DNA from: Streptomyces sp. Tue6028
Lineage (GTDB): Bacteria > Actinomycetota > Actinomycetes > Streptomycetales > Streptomycetaceae
Assembly (NCBI RefSeq): GCF_002300165.1
Contig: NZ_MLCE01000005.1
Coordinates: 1-64,000 of the forward strand
DNA length: 64,000 bases
Reading direction: 5' to 3'
Under the pieces are notes generated by a model. It did not search any database. It was not told the DNA's origin and saw only the letters and a program-made list of their open reading frames with translations. Shown in pieces: positions 10,650 through 19,023 of this stretch. Position numbers and translations under genes: made by a program. Each line of letters opens with the position of its first letter. The first letter of the stretch is position 1.

Positions 10650-11326
10650 CCGCGGACGTGCTGCGGCAGTTCACCCGCCGGCCGCCGCCCCCCGGGGAGC
10701 GGTGCGACCTGTGCGGGGAGCCGCTGCCCGCCGAGCACCGCCATCTCGTCGACACGACCCGGCGGTCCCTCAAGTGCGCCTGCCCACCGTGCCATCTGCT
10801 CTTCACCCGGCCCGGCGCGGGACTCGGCCGCTTCCGCGCCGTCCCCGACCGGTACCTCACCGACCCGGACTTCGCCCTCGACGAGGGCGACTGGACCCGG
10901 CTCCAGATCCCCGTGGGGCTCGCCTTCTTCTTCCGCAACTCCGCCGTCGACCGGCTCGTGGCCTTCTATCCGAGCCCGGCGGGCGCGACCGAGAGCGAAC
11001 TCGATCCGCAGACCTGGGACGCGGTGCTCGGCCGCACCCCGCTGACCGGCCTGCTCGAACCCGACGTGGAGGCGCTGCTGCTGCGCTACGAGCGCGGCGG
11101 CCCGGTGTCCTGCACCCTCGTGCCGGTCGACGTCTGTTACGAACTCGTCGGCCGGATGCGGCTGCACTGGAAGGGGTTCGACGGCGGCGCGGAGGCACGC
11201 GCGGACATCGACGCGTTCTTCCGCCGGATCGCGGCCGCGGCCAGGCCCCTGGACGCGGAGTCCCCTGCCACCCCGTCCCCCGCGGCGCCCGGCGACCCGC
11301 CCCCGGAGACCGGGGGCGCACCATGA
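10646..11326 (+). CDS. Hydrogenase-linked DUF5947-type protein (226 aa)
   Basis: I believe this is DUF5947, from memory. The N-terminus has a metal-binding pattern: Cys20-x-x-Cys23, then Cys44, Cys46 and Cys49 in LKCACPPCH, suggesting a zinc or iron site. The middle section (residues 75-180) is alpha/beta with ALLLRYERGG and VDVCYELVG. The last 25 residues are Pro/Ala-rich. The GTG start overlaps the stop of the NifU-like gene (GTGA) and its own stop overlaps the next ATG, so the proteins are translationally coupled. No enzymatic motif is seen. It is probably an assembly factor or an extra component of the group 1h enzyme. Confidence 0.8.
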   Translation: MTADVLRQFTRRPPPPGERCDLCGEPLPAEHRHLVDTTRRSLKCACPPCHLLFTRPGAGLGRFRAVPDRYLTDPDFALDEGDWTRLQIPVGLAFFFRNSAVDRLVAFYPSPAGATESELDPQTWDAVLGRTPLTGLLEPDVEALLLRYERGGPVSCTLVPVDVCYELVGRMRLHWKGFDGGAEARADIDAFFRRIAAAARPLDAESPATPSPAAPGDPPPETGGAP

Positions 11327-11964
11327 CGGACCTCCACTTCCAGTGCACCGGCGTACGGCCGGAGCCGTTCGGCGCCGGGCCCACCCTGCTGTTCGGGCTG
11401 CGGATCGAGGAGGCCGACCATCAACCGGTGCACGCCATGGCCCTGCGCTGCCAGATCCGCATCGAGCCGGCCCGGCGTCAGTACGAACCGGAGGAAGTCG
11501 GCATGCTGGGCGACCTGTTCGGTGAGCCCGACCGCTGGAGCAGCACCCTCAAACCGCTCCAGTTCGCCCACGCCTCGATCACGGTGCCGGGCTTCACGGG
11601 CACGACGCACGTCGACCTCCCGGTGCCCTGCACCTACGACACGGAGGTCGCGTCCGCGTCGTACTTCCGGGCGCTCTCCCGGGGCGAGGTCCCGCTGCTC
11701 CTGCTCTTCTCCGGCACGGTCTTCACCGGCCGCGACGGCTTCCGCGCGGAGCCCATCCCCTGGCACAAGGAGACGTCGTTCCTGATGCCGGTGGACGTGT
11801 GGCGGAGCATGATCGAGCAGTACTTCCCGCACACGGGCTGGCTGCGGATCCGCCAGGACGTGCTGGAAGCCCTGCGGCGCTACCGCTCGGCACGTGCTCT
11901 GCCGTCCTGGGAGCAGGTCTTCGAGGAACTTCTCGCCACCGCCGACGCGAAGGGGGGCGAGTGA
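11323..11964 (+). CDS. Hydrogenase-linked DUF6084-type protein (213 aa)
   Basis: I recognise this as DUF6084, a family found beside actinobacterial hydrogenases (from memory). The sequence is rich in beta-strand patterns: TLLFGLRIEEADHQPVHA, LDLPVPCTYDTEVASASYF-like strands and LLLLFSGTVFTGRDGF. A C-terminal helical part (QDVLEALRRYRSA) follows. There are no conserved Cys pairs or catalytic motifs. The start ATG at 11323 overlaps the stop of the previous gene (ATGA). The upstream extension of this frame to 10378 is out-of-frame coding shadow. A structural or chaperone role in hydrogenase assembly is likely but unproven. Confidence 0.8.
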   Translation: MTDLHFQCTGVRPEPFGAGPTLLFGLRIEEADHQPVHAMALRCQIRIEPARRQYEPEEVGMLGDLFGEPDRWSSTLKPLQFAHASITVPGFTGTTHVDLPVPCTYDTEVASASYFRALSRGEVPLLLLFSGTVFTGRDGFRAEPIPWHKETSFLMPVDVWRSMIEQYFPHTGWLRIRQDVLEALRRYRSARALPSWEQVFEELLATADAKGGE

Positions 11965-11965
11965 G

Positions 11966-13486
11966 ATGCGCAATCCCCTGGAGGACGGCTTCGGACAGGC
12001 CCGCGCGGTCGCCGACGCCGTCCTGTTCGAGGGGTACGTCCTGTACCCGTACCGCGCCTCGTCCGCCAAGAACCAACTGCGCTGGCAGTTCGGCGTCCTG
12101 GTGCCACCCGCCTGGGCCGCCACCGGCGGGGAGCACGCCGTCCAGCGCACCGAGGTCCTGCTGGAGCCCCGGTCCGGTGACCGGCTCCACGCCGAGCTGC
12201 GCTTCCTGCACGTGCGGCGGCGCACGGTCGAACGGCTCGGTTCCGACGGCCGCTACACGGAGGTGGCCGAACTGGAGCTGCCCGACCGGGTGCTGGTCCC
12301 CTGGGACGAGGGCCACGAGGAACGCGTCCTGATCCACGCGCCCTTCGACGAGCTGACGGAACCTCAAGCAGCCGCCCGCGTGGTGAAGTTCGACCTGCCG
12401 CCCGCCACCGAGCGCGAGCCCATCACGGACGCCGAGGGCCGGACCGTGGGCCGGCTCGTCCGGCACCGGGAGCGGCTGTCCGGCGAGCTGCGCCCCCTCG
12501 TCGAGGAACTCCCTGGCCCCTACCGGGTGTTGCGGCTCACGGTCGGCGTGCACAACACCACGGACGCCGACGTCGCCGACCGTACGGAGGCACTCGCCCA
12601 CAGCATGATCGGCACCCATCTGCTGCTCGGCGTGCCCGGCGGACGGTTCCTGTCGATGACGGACCCGCCGGAGTGGGCCCGCCCGGCCGTCGCGGAGTGC
12701 CACAACGAACACACCTGGCCGGTGCTGGCGGGGCCGCCCGGCGCGGAGGAGATCATGCTCTCCTCGCCGATCATCCTGGAGGACCATCCGGCCCTCGCCG
12801 ACGAGAGTCCGGGCCCGCTGTACGACGCCACCGAGATCGACGAGATCCTCTCGCTGCGCACGGCCGCGCTCACCGAGCGGGAGAAGCGCGAGGCACGTGG
12901 CACGGACGCGCGCGCCGCCGAGGTCGTCGACCTGGTCGACAGCATGCCGCAGGCGGTGCAGGAGCGGCTGCACGGGGCGATCCGTGGTCTGCGCGAGGTC
13001 ACGGGGGAACCCGGTCCCGAAGAATTCGCCCCGGCCGGGCCGGTCCCCGCGCGGGCCGGGCCGGGCCTCGCGACGGCCGGTGCGAGCTCCGGAGCCGCCG
13101 ATACGTACCCGGCGCCGGCGGAACCGGGATTCTCGCCCGCCGCGACCGGCCTGACCCTGCCGGACGGCCCCGGACACCCCTGGTGGGACCCCGCGCAGGA
13201 CCCCGCCGAGGAGGAGGTGCCGGCCGCCGTCGTCATCGACGGCCGGACCGTGCGCGCCGGAAGCAGGGTGCTGCTCACGCCGGGCACCCGGCGCTCGGAC
13301 GCCCAGGACGAGTTCCTCTTCGGCCGGCGCGCCACGGTCGAGGCGGTCGTCGGAGACTTCGACGGCGAGACACATCTCGCGGTGGTCGTGGACGACGACC
13401 CGGGCACCGACCTGCGCCGCGCACAGGGCCGCTTCCTGTACTTCCGGCCCGACGAGGTGGCCCCGCTGGAGGAGGAGACACCATGA
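11966..13486 (+). CDS. Hydrogenase-linked protein of unknown function (506 aa)
   Basis: I cannot name the function. Residues 1-350 form an alpha/beta region, with VLFEGYVLYPYRASSAKNQ at the start and LSSPIILEDHPAL further on. Residues about 345-415 are Ala/Pro/Gly-rich linker. The last 85 residues (VVIDGRTVRAGSRVLL to RFLYFRPDEVAPL) look like an SH3/KOW-like barrel. The start at 11966 is one base after the preceding stop and follows GGGGGGCGAGTGAG. The stop overlaps the maturation-protease ATG. A large protein this tightly coupled to hydrogenase genes is probably part of the complex or its assembly machinery. It has no transmembrane segment and no Cys cluster. Confidence 0.8.
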   Translation: MRNPLEDGFGQARAVADAVLFEGYVLYPYRASSAKNQLRWQFGVLVPPAWAATGGEHAVQRTEVLLEPRSGDRLHAELRFLHVRRRTVERLGSDGRYTEVAELELPDRVLVPWDEGHEERVLIHAPFDELTEPQAAARVVKFDLPPATEREPITDAEGRTVGRLVRHRERLSGELRPLVEELPGPYRVLRLTVGVHNTTDADVADRTEALAHSMIGTHLLLGVPGGRFLSMTDPPEWARPAVAECHNEHTWPVLAGPPGAEEIMLSSPIILEDHPALADESPGPLYDATEIDEILSLRTAALTEREKREARGTDARAAEVVDLVDSMPQAVQERLHGAIRGLREVTGEPGPEEFAPAGPVPARAGPGLATAGASSGAADTYPAPAEPGFSPAATGLTLPDGPGHPWWDPAQDPAEEEVPAAVVIDGRTVRAGSRVLLTPGTRRSDAQDEFLFGRRATVEAVVGDFDGETHLAVVVDDDPGTDLRRAQGRFLYFRPDEVAPLEEETP

Positions 13487-14004
13487 CCGAGCCGGACAGG
13501 ACACGCCGGATCCTGGTGGCGGGAGTCGGCAACGTGTTCCTTCAGGACGACGGATTCGGCGTGGAGACGATCCGGCGGCTCGCGGACCGTGCCGGTGAAC
13601 TGCCACCCGGCACCGAGCTCATGGACGCCGGCATCCGGGGTGTGCACCTCGCGTACCGCCTGCTGGAGGGCTATCACACCCTCGTGCTCGTGGACGCCGT
13701 CAGCCGTGGCGGCCGGCCCGGCACGCTGTACACCGTCGACGTCGGACCCGAGCCGCCCGCCGCCCCGTCCGCGCCGATGGACAGCCACGCCATGGACCCC
13801 GCGAGCGTCCTGGCGCTGCTGCACGACCTGCACGCCGGTGCGGGCGGCACCCTCCCCGAAGCGGTCTACGTCATCGGCTGCGAACCGCGCGCCACGGACG
13901 AGGGCATGGGTCTGACCGCGCCGGTGGCCGAGGCGGTGGAGACCGCCGCGGACCTGGTGCTCGACCTGGTGCGCCGCGACACCTCCGTACCCCAGAGGAG
14001 CTGA
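13483..14004 (+). CDS. Hydrogenase maturation endopeptidase (HyaD/HybD family)
   Basis: This protease removes the C-terminal extension of the hydrogenase large subunit after nickel insertion. The hallmark GVGNVFLQDDGFG is at residues about 14-26 with the acidic metal-sensing pair, followed by DAGIRGVHLAYRLLEGY and LVLVDAV. Length (173 aa) fits the family. The ATG overlaps the stop of the 506-aa gene. Its expected substrate is HhyL encoded at 7937, cut after the His of DPCLPCGVH. The pairing is inferred from linkage and family knowledge. Confidence 0.93.
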   Translation: MTEPDRTRRILVAGVGNVFLQDDGFGVETIRRLADRAGELPPGTELMDAGIRGVHLAYRLLEGYHTLVLVDAVSRGGRPGTLYTVDVGPEPPAAPSAPMDSHAMDPASVLALLHDLHAGAGGTLPEAVYVIGCEPRATDEGMGLTAPVAEAVETAADLVLDLVRRDTSVPQRS

Positions 14005-14022
14005 CGAACGATGGAGGCAACC

Positions 14023-14127
14023 ATGGAATGGACATGGGTGGGCGTCGCCGCGGGCCTCGTACTGGCCTACGGAGTCGCCAGGAACCTGCCGGACATGCGC
14101 CGTTACCTGCGCATGCGGCGCATGTGA
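14023..14127 (+). CDS. 34-aa membrane peptide (DUF6893-like)
   Basis: A 34-residue peptide runs from MEWTWVGVAAGLVLAYG to a basic tail NLPDMRRYLRMRRM. It has one hydrophobic helix (residues about 5-19) followed by six arginines, so it should insert with the positive end inside. GGAGG lies five bases before the ATG at 14023; an in-frame ATG at 14011 has a poorer site. I believe this is the DUF6893 small-protein family known near hydrogenases (from memory). It follows the maturation protease by 18 bases, and its last 25 bases overlap the convergent PadR gene. A membrane anchor or tether for the cytoplasmic hydrogenase is a reasonable guess. Confidence 0.7.
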   Translation: MEWTWVGVAAGLVLAYGVARNLPDMRRYLRMRRM

Positions 14128-14741
14128 TCCCTGATCAGCGCCTCGGTCTCCCGCAACTGCCCGTCGGTGGGCCGCGATCCGTCGACGGGCCGGGGACCAC
14201 CGGGACGCGATCCGTCGACGGGCCGGGCACCATCGGCGGGCCGGGGGCCGTCGGCGCCCCGCGTGCCTCGCGCGCGTCCGTCGGCCGCCGCCCCGGGCCC
14301 GCCCGCACCCGGCGCCCGCCGGCCGGTACCGGACCCGGACGCGTCGGCGGACGGCCGGCGCGCGGCGGGGCCGGGGGCTCCACCGCGCCCGTCCCGGCCG
14401 CCGACGTCCTCAAGCTGCACATACCGTTCGAGGAAGAGGTGGAGGGTGCTGTGCAACTCCCCCAGGCGCACGAACCACAGCGCGAGGTCCATCGCACCCT
14501 GCTGGGTGATCGCGTAGACACGGCGCGCGGGACCGCTCGCGGAGGCGTGCCAGCGCGAGGTGACCTCGCCGCTGCTCTCCATGCCGCGCAGCAGCCGGTA
14601 CACGTGTGCCGGATCGGTGTCGGCGCAGCCGAATCCGCCCAGGCGTTGCACCAGCTCGTAGCCATGGCCTTGACGCTCGGCCAGGAGCAGGAGAAGCACC
14701 GGGGTGAGCAGAGCGCGCCGTTCGACGTCATGCCCAGTCAT
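14103..14741 (-). CDS. PadR-family transcriptional regulator with a low-complexity region
   Basis: Residues about 10-90 form a PadR-type winged helix: LTPVLLLLLAERQGHGYELV, then VYRLLRGMESSGEVTSRW and RRVYAITQQGAMDL. A helical segment follows, then about 70 residues of Gly/Pro/Arg/Ala/Asp repeats (several copies of PVDGSRP), and a short C-terminal helix (TEALIRDHMRRMRR). It is encoded antisense inside the hydrogenase locus, between the structural block and hypA, and overlaps the 34-aa gene at its 3' end. It is the only visible regulator in the locus. PadR proteins are usually repressors with a small ligand, so local control of hydrogenase genes is likely but inferred. Confidence 0.88.
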   Translation of the reverse strand: MTGHDVERRALLTPVLLLLLAERQGHGYELVQRLGGFGCADTDPAHVYRLLRGMESSGEVTSRWHASASGPARRVYAITQQGAMDLALWFVRLGELHSTLHLFLERYVQLEDVGGRDGRGGAPGPAARRPSADASGSGTGRRAPGAGGPGAAADGRARGTRGADGPRPADGARPVDGSRPGGPRPVDGSRPTDGQLRETEALIRDHMRRMRR

Positions 14742-14829
14742 GGTCCTCTCAGCCTAGCCAGCCGGGCGCGACCCACAATTTCGCAGAGCGCGCGGCCGGC
14801 CCGCGCAGGGACCCGGGCGGGTGTCGCCG

Positions 14830-15267
14830 GTGCATGAGCTCTCCATCGCCGTCGCGGTCGTCGAACAGGTCGAGGAGGCCCTGCGGGGACAGGGCTCCGC
14901 GGTCGAGTCGCTGACCCTGCGGATCGGCGAACTCGCCGGTGTGGTGCCTGAGGCCCTGGACTTCTCGTTCGGGCTCGCCACGGAGGGAACCGCGCTGGCG
15001 GGGGCACGGCTGCTGATCGAGACTGTTGAGGCGCGGGCGCGCTGCGACGGGTGCGGCCGCGAGGCCCCCACCGGGATGCCTCCCGTGCTGTGGTGTGCCG
15101 ACTGCGGGAGCACGCTGACCCTGCTCGGCGGCCGGGAGCTGGAGATCGTCCGGGTGGTGGTCGCCGACGGAAGCCCGGACGGTGGAACCCCGCGCGGCGG
15201 GCCGCGGGCCACCCCGGCGACGGACCGGACGGACGACCAGGAGACGAGCCATGTGCCGCACCGTTGA
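14830..15267 (+). CDS. hypA: Hydrogenase nickel-insertion chaperone HypA
   Basis: HypA works with HypB to deliver nickel into the hydrogenase large subunit. The protein begins (GTG)-HELSIAVAVVEQVEE, with the conserved His2 and Glu3 nickel ligands. A zinc finger has the Cys pairs CDGC and CADC at residues about 74 and 92. The GTG at 14830 is preferred over the one at 14821 because the family invariably starts Met-His-Glu. The C-terminus is longer than usual, with about 30 Gly/Thr/Asp-rich residues. It overlaps hypB by 17 bases and starts 88 bases from the divergent PadR gene. Confidence 0.93.
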   Translation: MHELSIAVAVVEQVEEALRGQGSAVESLTLRIGELAGVVPEALDFSFGLATEGTALAGARLLIETVEARARCDGCGREAPTGMPPVLWCADCGSTLTLLGGRELEIVRVVVADGSPDGGTPRGGPRATPATDRTDDQETSHVPHR

Positions 15268-16219
15268 CCTTCATCAGGCCGTCCTCGCCAAGAACGACGA
15301 GAACGCGCTGACCCTGCGGGGCTATCTGGGCGACCGGGGCACCACCGCGGTGAACCTGCTGTCCAGTCCCGGCAGCGGCAAGACGGCCCTCCTGGAGCGG
15401 CTGTTGGCCCGTGCCGTGGCCGAGGGCACTCCCGCCGCGGCGGTCACCGCGGACCTGGCCACCGAGAACGACGCGACCCGGCTCGCCCGTTCGGGTGCCC
15501 CGGTGCGGCAGATCCTCACCGACGGGCTCTGTCATCTGGAGGCGGGCATGCTCCAGCGGCAGCTGGACGGCTGGCTGCCCGAGGGCACCCGGATCCTGTT
15601 CGTCGAGAACGTCGGCAATCTCGTCTGCCCCGCCTCCTACGACCTCGGCGAGACCCTGCGCATCGCGCTCGCCTCGGTGACCGAGGGCGAGGACAAGCCC
15701 GTCAAGTACCCGACGGCCTTCGGGCTCGCGCATCTCGTGGTGGTGACCAAGACCGACATCGCGGACGCCGTCGGCTTCGACCGTGAGGCGTTCCTGCGCG
15801 GCGTCGAGCAGGTCAATCCCGGGGTGCCCGTCCTGGAGACCTCCGCGCGCACGGGCCGGGGCGTCGACGCGCTGCTGGCCCACGTGCTGCGCTGCGCGGC
15901 CGGCGACGCGCCGCACACGCCCGTGCTCGCGCGGGAGCACGCCCGGCACCTGCACAGCCACGAGCACGAAGCCGGACCCGCACAGTCGAACGGACACCAC
16001 CCGCAGACGGCGGGGCAGCCGCCGTCCGGCCCTGGGCACTCGCACCCGACGGATCACGGGCCGCACGGCCCTGAACACTCGCGCGCGGACAATCACCGGC
16101 CGCACAGCTCTGAGGCCCCGCACCCGACGGATCACCACGCGTCCGGCCCGGGAGACCCGCACACCGCGGACCACCCCGTCGGCCCGGGACGCCCGCACGA
16201 GCAGGAGCCCGCCAGGTGA
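15251..16219 (+). CDS. hypB: Hydrogenase nickel GTPase HypB with a C-terminal histidine-rich tail
   Basis: HypB is the GTPase that stores nickel and hands it to HypA and the hydrogenase. A P-loop SSPGSGKT lies near residue 40, the metal-binding CH pair is in TDGLCHLEAGM, and NKxD-type recognition appears as VVTKTD. The core ends near residue 225. A tail of about 97 residues follows, with about 20 histidines in motifs such as HSHEHE and GHSHPTDHGPH. In most HypB proteins the His-rich stretch is N-terminal, so this placement is unusual. The tail should act as a nickel store. The ATG at 15251 lies inside the end of hypA; the stop overlaps the hypF GTG. Confidence 0.95.
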   Translation: MCRTVDLHQAVLAKNDENALTLRGYLGDRGTTAVNLLSSPGSGKTALLERLLARAVAEGTPAAAVTADLATENDATRLARSGAPVRQILTDGLCHLEAGMLQRQLDGWLPEGTRILFVENVGNLVCPASYDLGETLRIALASVTEGEDKPVKYPTAFGLAHLVVVTKTDIADAVGFDREAFLRGVEQVNPGVPVLETSARTGRGVDALLAHVLRCAAGDAPHTPVLAREHARHLHSHEHEAGPAQSNGHHPQTAGQPPSGPGHSHPTDHGPHGPEHSRADNHRPHSSEAPHPTDHHASGPGDPHTADHPVGPGRPHEQEPAR

Positions 16220-18594
16220 GTCCGTCCCCGGGGCGCGAGCGCAGGCACATCACCGTCAGGGGCGTCGTCCAGGGAGTCGGCTTCCGGCCGTTCGTGTACA
16301 CCCTCGCCGAGCAACTCGGCCTGACCGGCTGGGTCACCAACAACGCGCAGGGCGTCGAGGCCGAGGTGGAGGGGCCGGCCGCCGCCGTCGCGGAATTCTG
16401 CGAGCGCGTCGGGACCCGGCCCCCGCCGCTCGCCGTCGTCGAGTCGGTCGAGCAGCGTGTCGTGCCGCCGGAGAACGACGGCTCGGTGTTCACCATCCGG
16501 CCCTCCGCCGGCGGCCCGGGCCGCACACTGGTCTCTCCGGACACGGCCACCTGCGACGCCTGTCTGAGCGAGCTCGCCGACCCGGCCGACCGGCGCCACC
16601 GGCATCCGTTCATCACCTGCACGCACTGCGGTCCGAGGTTCACCATCGTCACCTCGCTGCCCTACGACCGGGACCGGACCACCATGGCCGGGTTCCCGAT
16701 GTGCGCCGACTGCGCGGGCGAGTACACCGATCCGGCCGACCGGCGCTTCCACGCCCAGCCGATCGCCTGCCCGGCCTGCGGCCCGCGGCTCACCCTGCGG
16801 ACCGGGCCGCACGACGTCGACGGGCCGCGCGACGCGGCGGCACTGGCCGAGGCCCGCCGGATGCTGGCCGAGGGCGCCGTGGTCGCGGTGAAGGGGCTCG
16901 GCGGCTACCACCTGGCGTGCGACGCGGGCGACCCCTCGGCCGTGCGCACCCTGCGCAAGCACAAGAACCGGGGCGACAAGCCGTTCGCCGTGCTGGCGGA
17001 CTCCCTGGAGACCGTGGAGCGGCTGGCTCTGGTGGGCGACGCCGAGCGGGAGTTGCTGCTCGGGCCGCGCAAGCCGGTCGTCCTCCTGCGGCGCCGGACG
17101 TCCGCGTGCGCCGACGTGGCCGCGGCGGTCGCCCCCGGCAGCCCCGACCTCGGGGTCATGCTGCCGTACACGCCGCTGCACCGGCTGCTGCTCGGGCTGC
17201 CCGGAGATCCTCCCGGCCCGGCCGTCCTGGTCATGACCAGCGGCAACCGGTCGGGCGAGCCGATCGTCACGGACGACGCCGAGGCGCTGACCCGGCTGGA
17301 GGGGCTGGCCGACGCCTGGCTCGCCCACGACCGCCCCATCCACGTACCGTGCGACGACTCGGTGGTGCGGGTGTGCGCCGGCGCCGAACTACCGGTGCGC
17401 CGCTCACGCGGGTACGCCCCGTTCCCCATCGCCCTGCCGGTACCGGTGGTCCCGGCCCTGGCCACCGGCGGCGACCTCAAGAACACCTTCTGCGCCGGTG
17501 ACGGCCGCTACGCCTGGCTGTCCGCACACGTCGGCGACATGGACGACCTGGCGACGCTGAACGCCTTCGAGCGGGCCACCGGGCAGCTGACGGACCTCAC
17601 CTCCGTCGCACCGCGGCTGCTGGTCGCCGACCGCCACCCCGGCTACCGCTCCACCCAGTGGGCGCACCGCGAGGCCCGGGCGCGTGACCTGCCGCTGCGT
17701 CAGGTGCAGCACCACCACGCCCATGTCGCCTCCGCCATGGCCGAGCACGGGCTGGACGGCTCCGAGCCGGTCGTCGGGATCGCCTTCGACGGGACGGGGT
17801 ACGGCGACGACGGTGCCGTGTGGGGCGGCGAGGTGCTGCTCGCCGACTACGACGGATACCGCAGGTTCGCCCATCTGGGCTATGCGGCCCTGCCGGGCGG
17901 CGACGCCGCCGTGCGCAACCCCTACCGGATGGCGCTGTCCCACCTGCGTACGGCGGGTCTGCCCTGGTCGGAGGAGCTGCCGTGCGTCGGGGCCGCCACG
18001 CCGGAGGAACGCCGGCTGCTGCGACGGCAGCTGGAGCGGAACCTCAACTGCGTGCCCACCTCCAGCATGGGCCGGCTGTTCGACGCGGTGTCCTCGCTGG
18101 CGGGCGTCTGTCACCGGGTGGAGTACGAGGCGCAGGCGGCGATGGAGCTGGAGAACGCCGCGCTGGAGGACCTGTCCGGCGCCTCCGGGTCGCCCGCCTG
18201 CCTCCTCGACGACGGGCGAAAAGGCGCGTACCGGTTCATGCTGAGACCGGTCCGTCAGGACCCGGAGGCACCGTTGGTCGCCGATCCGGCGCCGGTGCTG
18301 GCCGCTGCCGTCGCGGATGTCCGCGCCGGGGTCGCGGCCGGTCCGGTGGCGCGTCGGTTCCACGCGGCGGTGGTCTCCCTCGTCCAGGAGGTGTGCGCGG
18401 TGGCACGGGAACGCACCGGCATCGGCACGGTCGCCCTCAGCGGTGGCGTGTTCTGCAACGCCCTGCTGACCGAGGGCTGCTGCGCCGTTCTGGAACGGGA
18501 CGGCTTCTCCGTCCTGCGGCACCACAGGGTTCCCCCCAATGACGGCGGTCTCGCGCTCGGGCAGCTGATCGTCGCCGCCCGCGCCACGCGGTAG
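16216..18594 (+). CDS. hypF: Carbamoyltransferase HypF
   Basis: HypF converts carbamoyl phosphate into a thiocarbamate on HypE, the source of the cyanide ligands of the active-site iron. The 792-aa protein has all domains in order. An acylphosphatase domain (GVVQGVGFRPFVYTLAEQ) covers about 10-95. Paired zinc fingers follow (CDACLSEL, CTHCGPRF, CADCAGEY, CPACGPRL; about 110-195), then a YrdC-like domain (GLGGYHLACDAGD). A Kae1-like carbamoyltransferase domain is at the C-terminus (HHHAHVASAMAEHG, ALSGGVFCN). The GTG start overlaps the hypB stop in a GTGA arrangement. Confidence 0.97.
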   Translation: MSPSPGRERRHITVRGVVQGVGFRPFVYTLAEQLGLTGWVTNNAQGVEAEVEGPAAAVAEFCERVGTRPPPLAVVESVEQRVVPPENDGSVFTIRPSAGGPGRTLVSPDTATCDACLSELADPADRRHRHPFITCTHCGPRFTIVTSLPYDRDRTTMAGFPMCADCAGEYTDPADRRFHAQPIACPACGPRLTLRTGPHDVDGPRDAAALAEARRMLAEGAVVAVKGLGGYHLACDAGDPSAVRTLRKHKNRGDKPFAVLADSLETVERLALVGDAERELLLGPRKPVVLLRRRTSACADVAAAVAPGSPDLGVMLPYTPLHRLLLGLPGDPPGPAVLVMTSGNRSGEPIVTDDAEALTRLEGLADAWLAHDRPIHVPCDDSVVRVCAGAELPVRRSRGYAPFPIALPVPVVPALATGGDLKNTFCAGDGRYAWLSAHVGDMDDLATLNAFERATGQLTDLTSVAPRLLVADRHPGYRSTQWAHREARARDLPLRQVQHHHAHVASAMAEHGLDGSEPVVGIAFDGTGYGDDGAVWGGEVLLADYDGYRRFAHLGYAALPGGDAAVRNPYRMALSHLRTAGLPWSEELPCVGAATPEERRLLRRQLERNLNCVPTSSMGRLFDAVSSLAGVCHRVEYEAQAAMELENAALEDLSGASGSPACLLDDGRKGAYRFMLRPVRQDPEAPLVADPAPVLAAAVADVRAGVAAGPVARRFHAAVVSLVQEVCAVARERTGIGTVALSGGVFCNALLTEGCCAVLERDGFSVLRHHRVPPNDGGLALGQLIVAARATR

Positions 18595-18630
18595 CGCGGG
18601 AGTACTGCACGAGCGAGGCAGGAGCGACTC

Positions 18631-19023
18631 ATGTGTCTGGCCGTACCCGGCCGAGTGCTGAAGATCGAGGAACGTGACGCGACGCGGATGGCCAAGGTGG
18701 ACTTCGGCGGTGTCGTCAAGGACGTGTGTCTGGAGTACGTGCCGGACATGCAGGTCGGTGACTACGCCATCGTTCATGTCGGGTTCGCCCTGCAACGGCT
18801 GGACGAGCGGTCGGCGAAGCAGACCCTGGAGCTCTTCGAGAGCCTCGGGGTCCTGGAGGAGGAGTTCGGCGACGCCTGGGGCAAGGCCGCCAGGGATGCG
18901 GGCACCCAACGCCCCGCCGGTACCGAACTCCCGGACACCGGAACCGCCCCCACCAACGGCGCCCGGCCCGGCCACGACGGGCCCGCCGCCGAGGACAGTG
19001 CCGACAAGGAGGCGCGGTCATGA
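18631..19023 (+). CDS. hypC: Hydrogenase assembly chaperone HypC
   Basis: HypC (HupF/HypC family) carries the Fe(CN)2CO group with HypD and docks on the large subunit. The hallmark start [14 protein letters not shown] has the essential Cys2. The OB-fold core ends near residue 80. The C-terminus has an Ala/Gly/Pro-rich tail of about 40 residues, so the protein is 130 aa against the usual 75-100. GGAGCGACTC precedes the ATG. The stop overlaps the hypD start. Confidence 0.95.
   Translation: MCLAVPGRVLKIEERDATRMAKVDFGGVVKDVCLEYVPDMQVGDYAIVHVGFALQRLDERSAKQTLELFESLGVLEEEFGDAWGKAARDAGTQRPAGTELPDTGTAPTNGARPGHDGPAAEDSADKEARS

Noticed and set aside
14821..14829. GTG at 14821 as the hypA start
   Set aside because: HypA needs Met-His-Glu at its start; the GTG at 14830 supplies this exactly.
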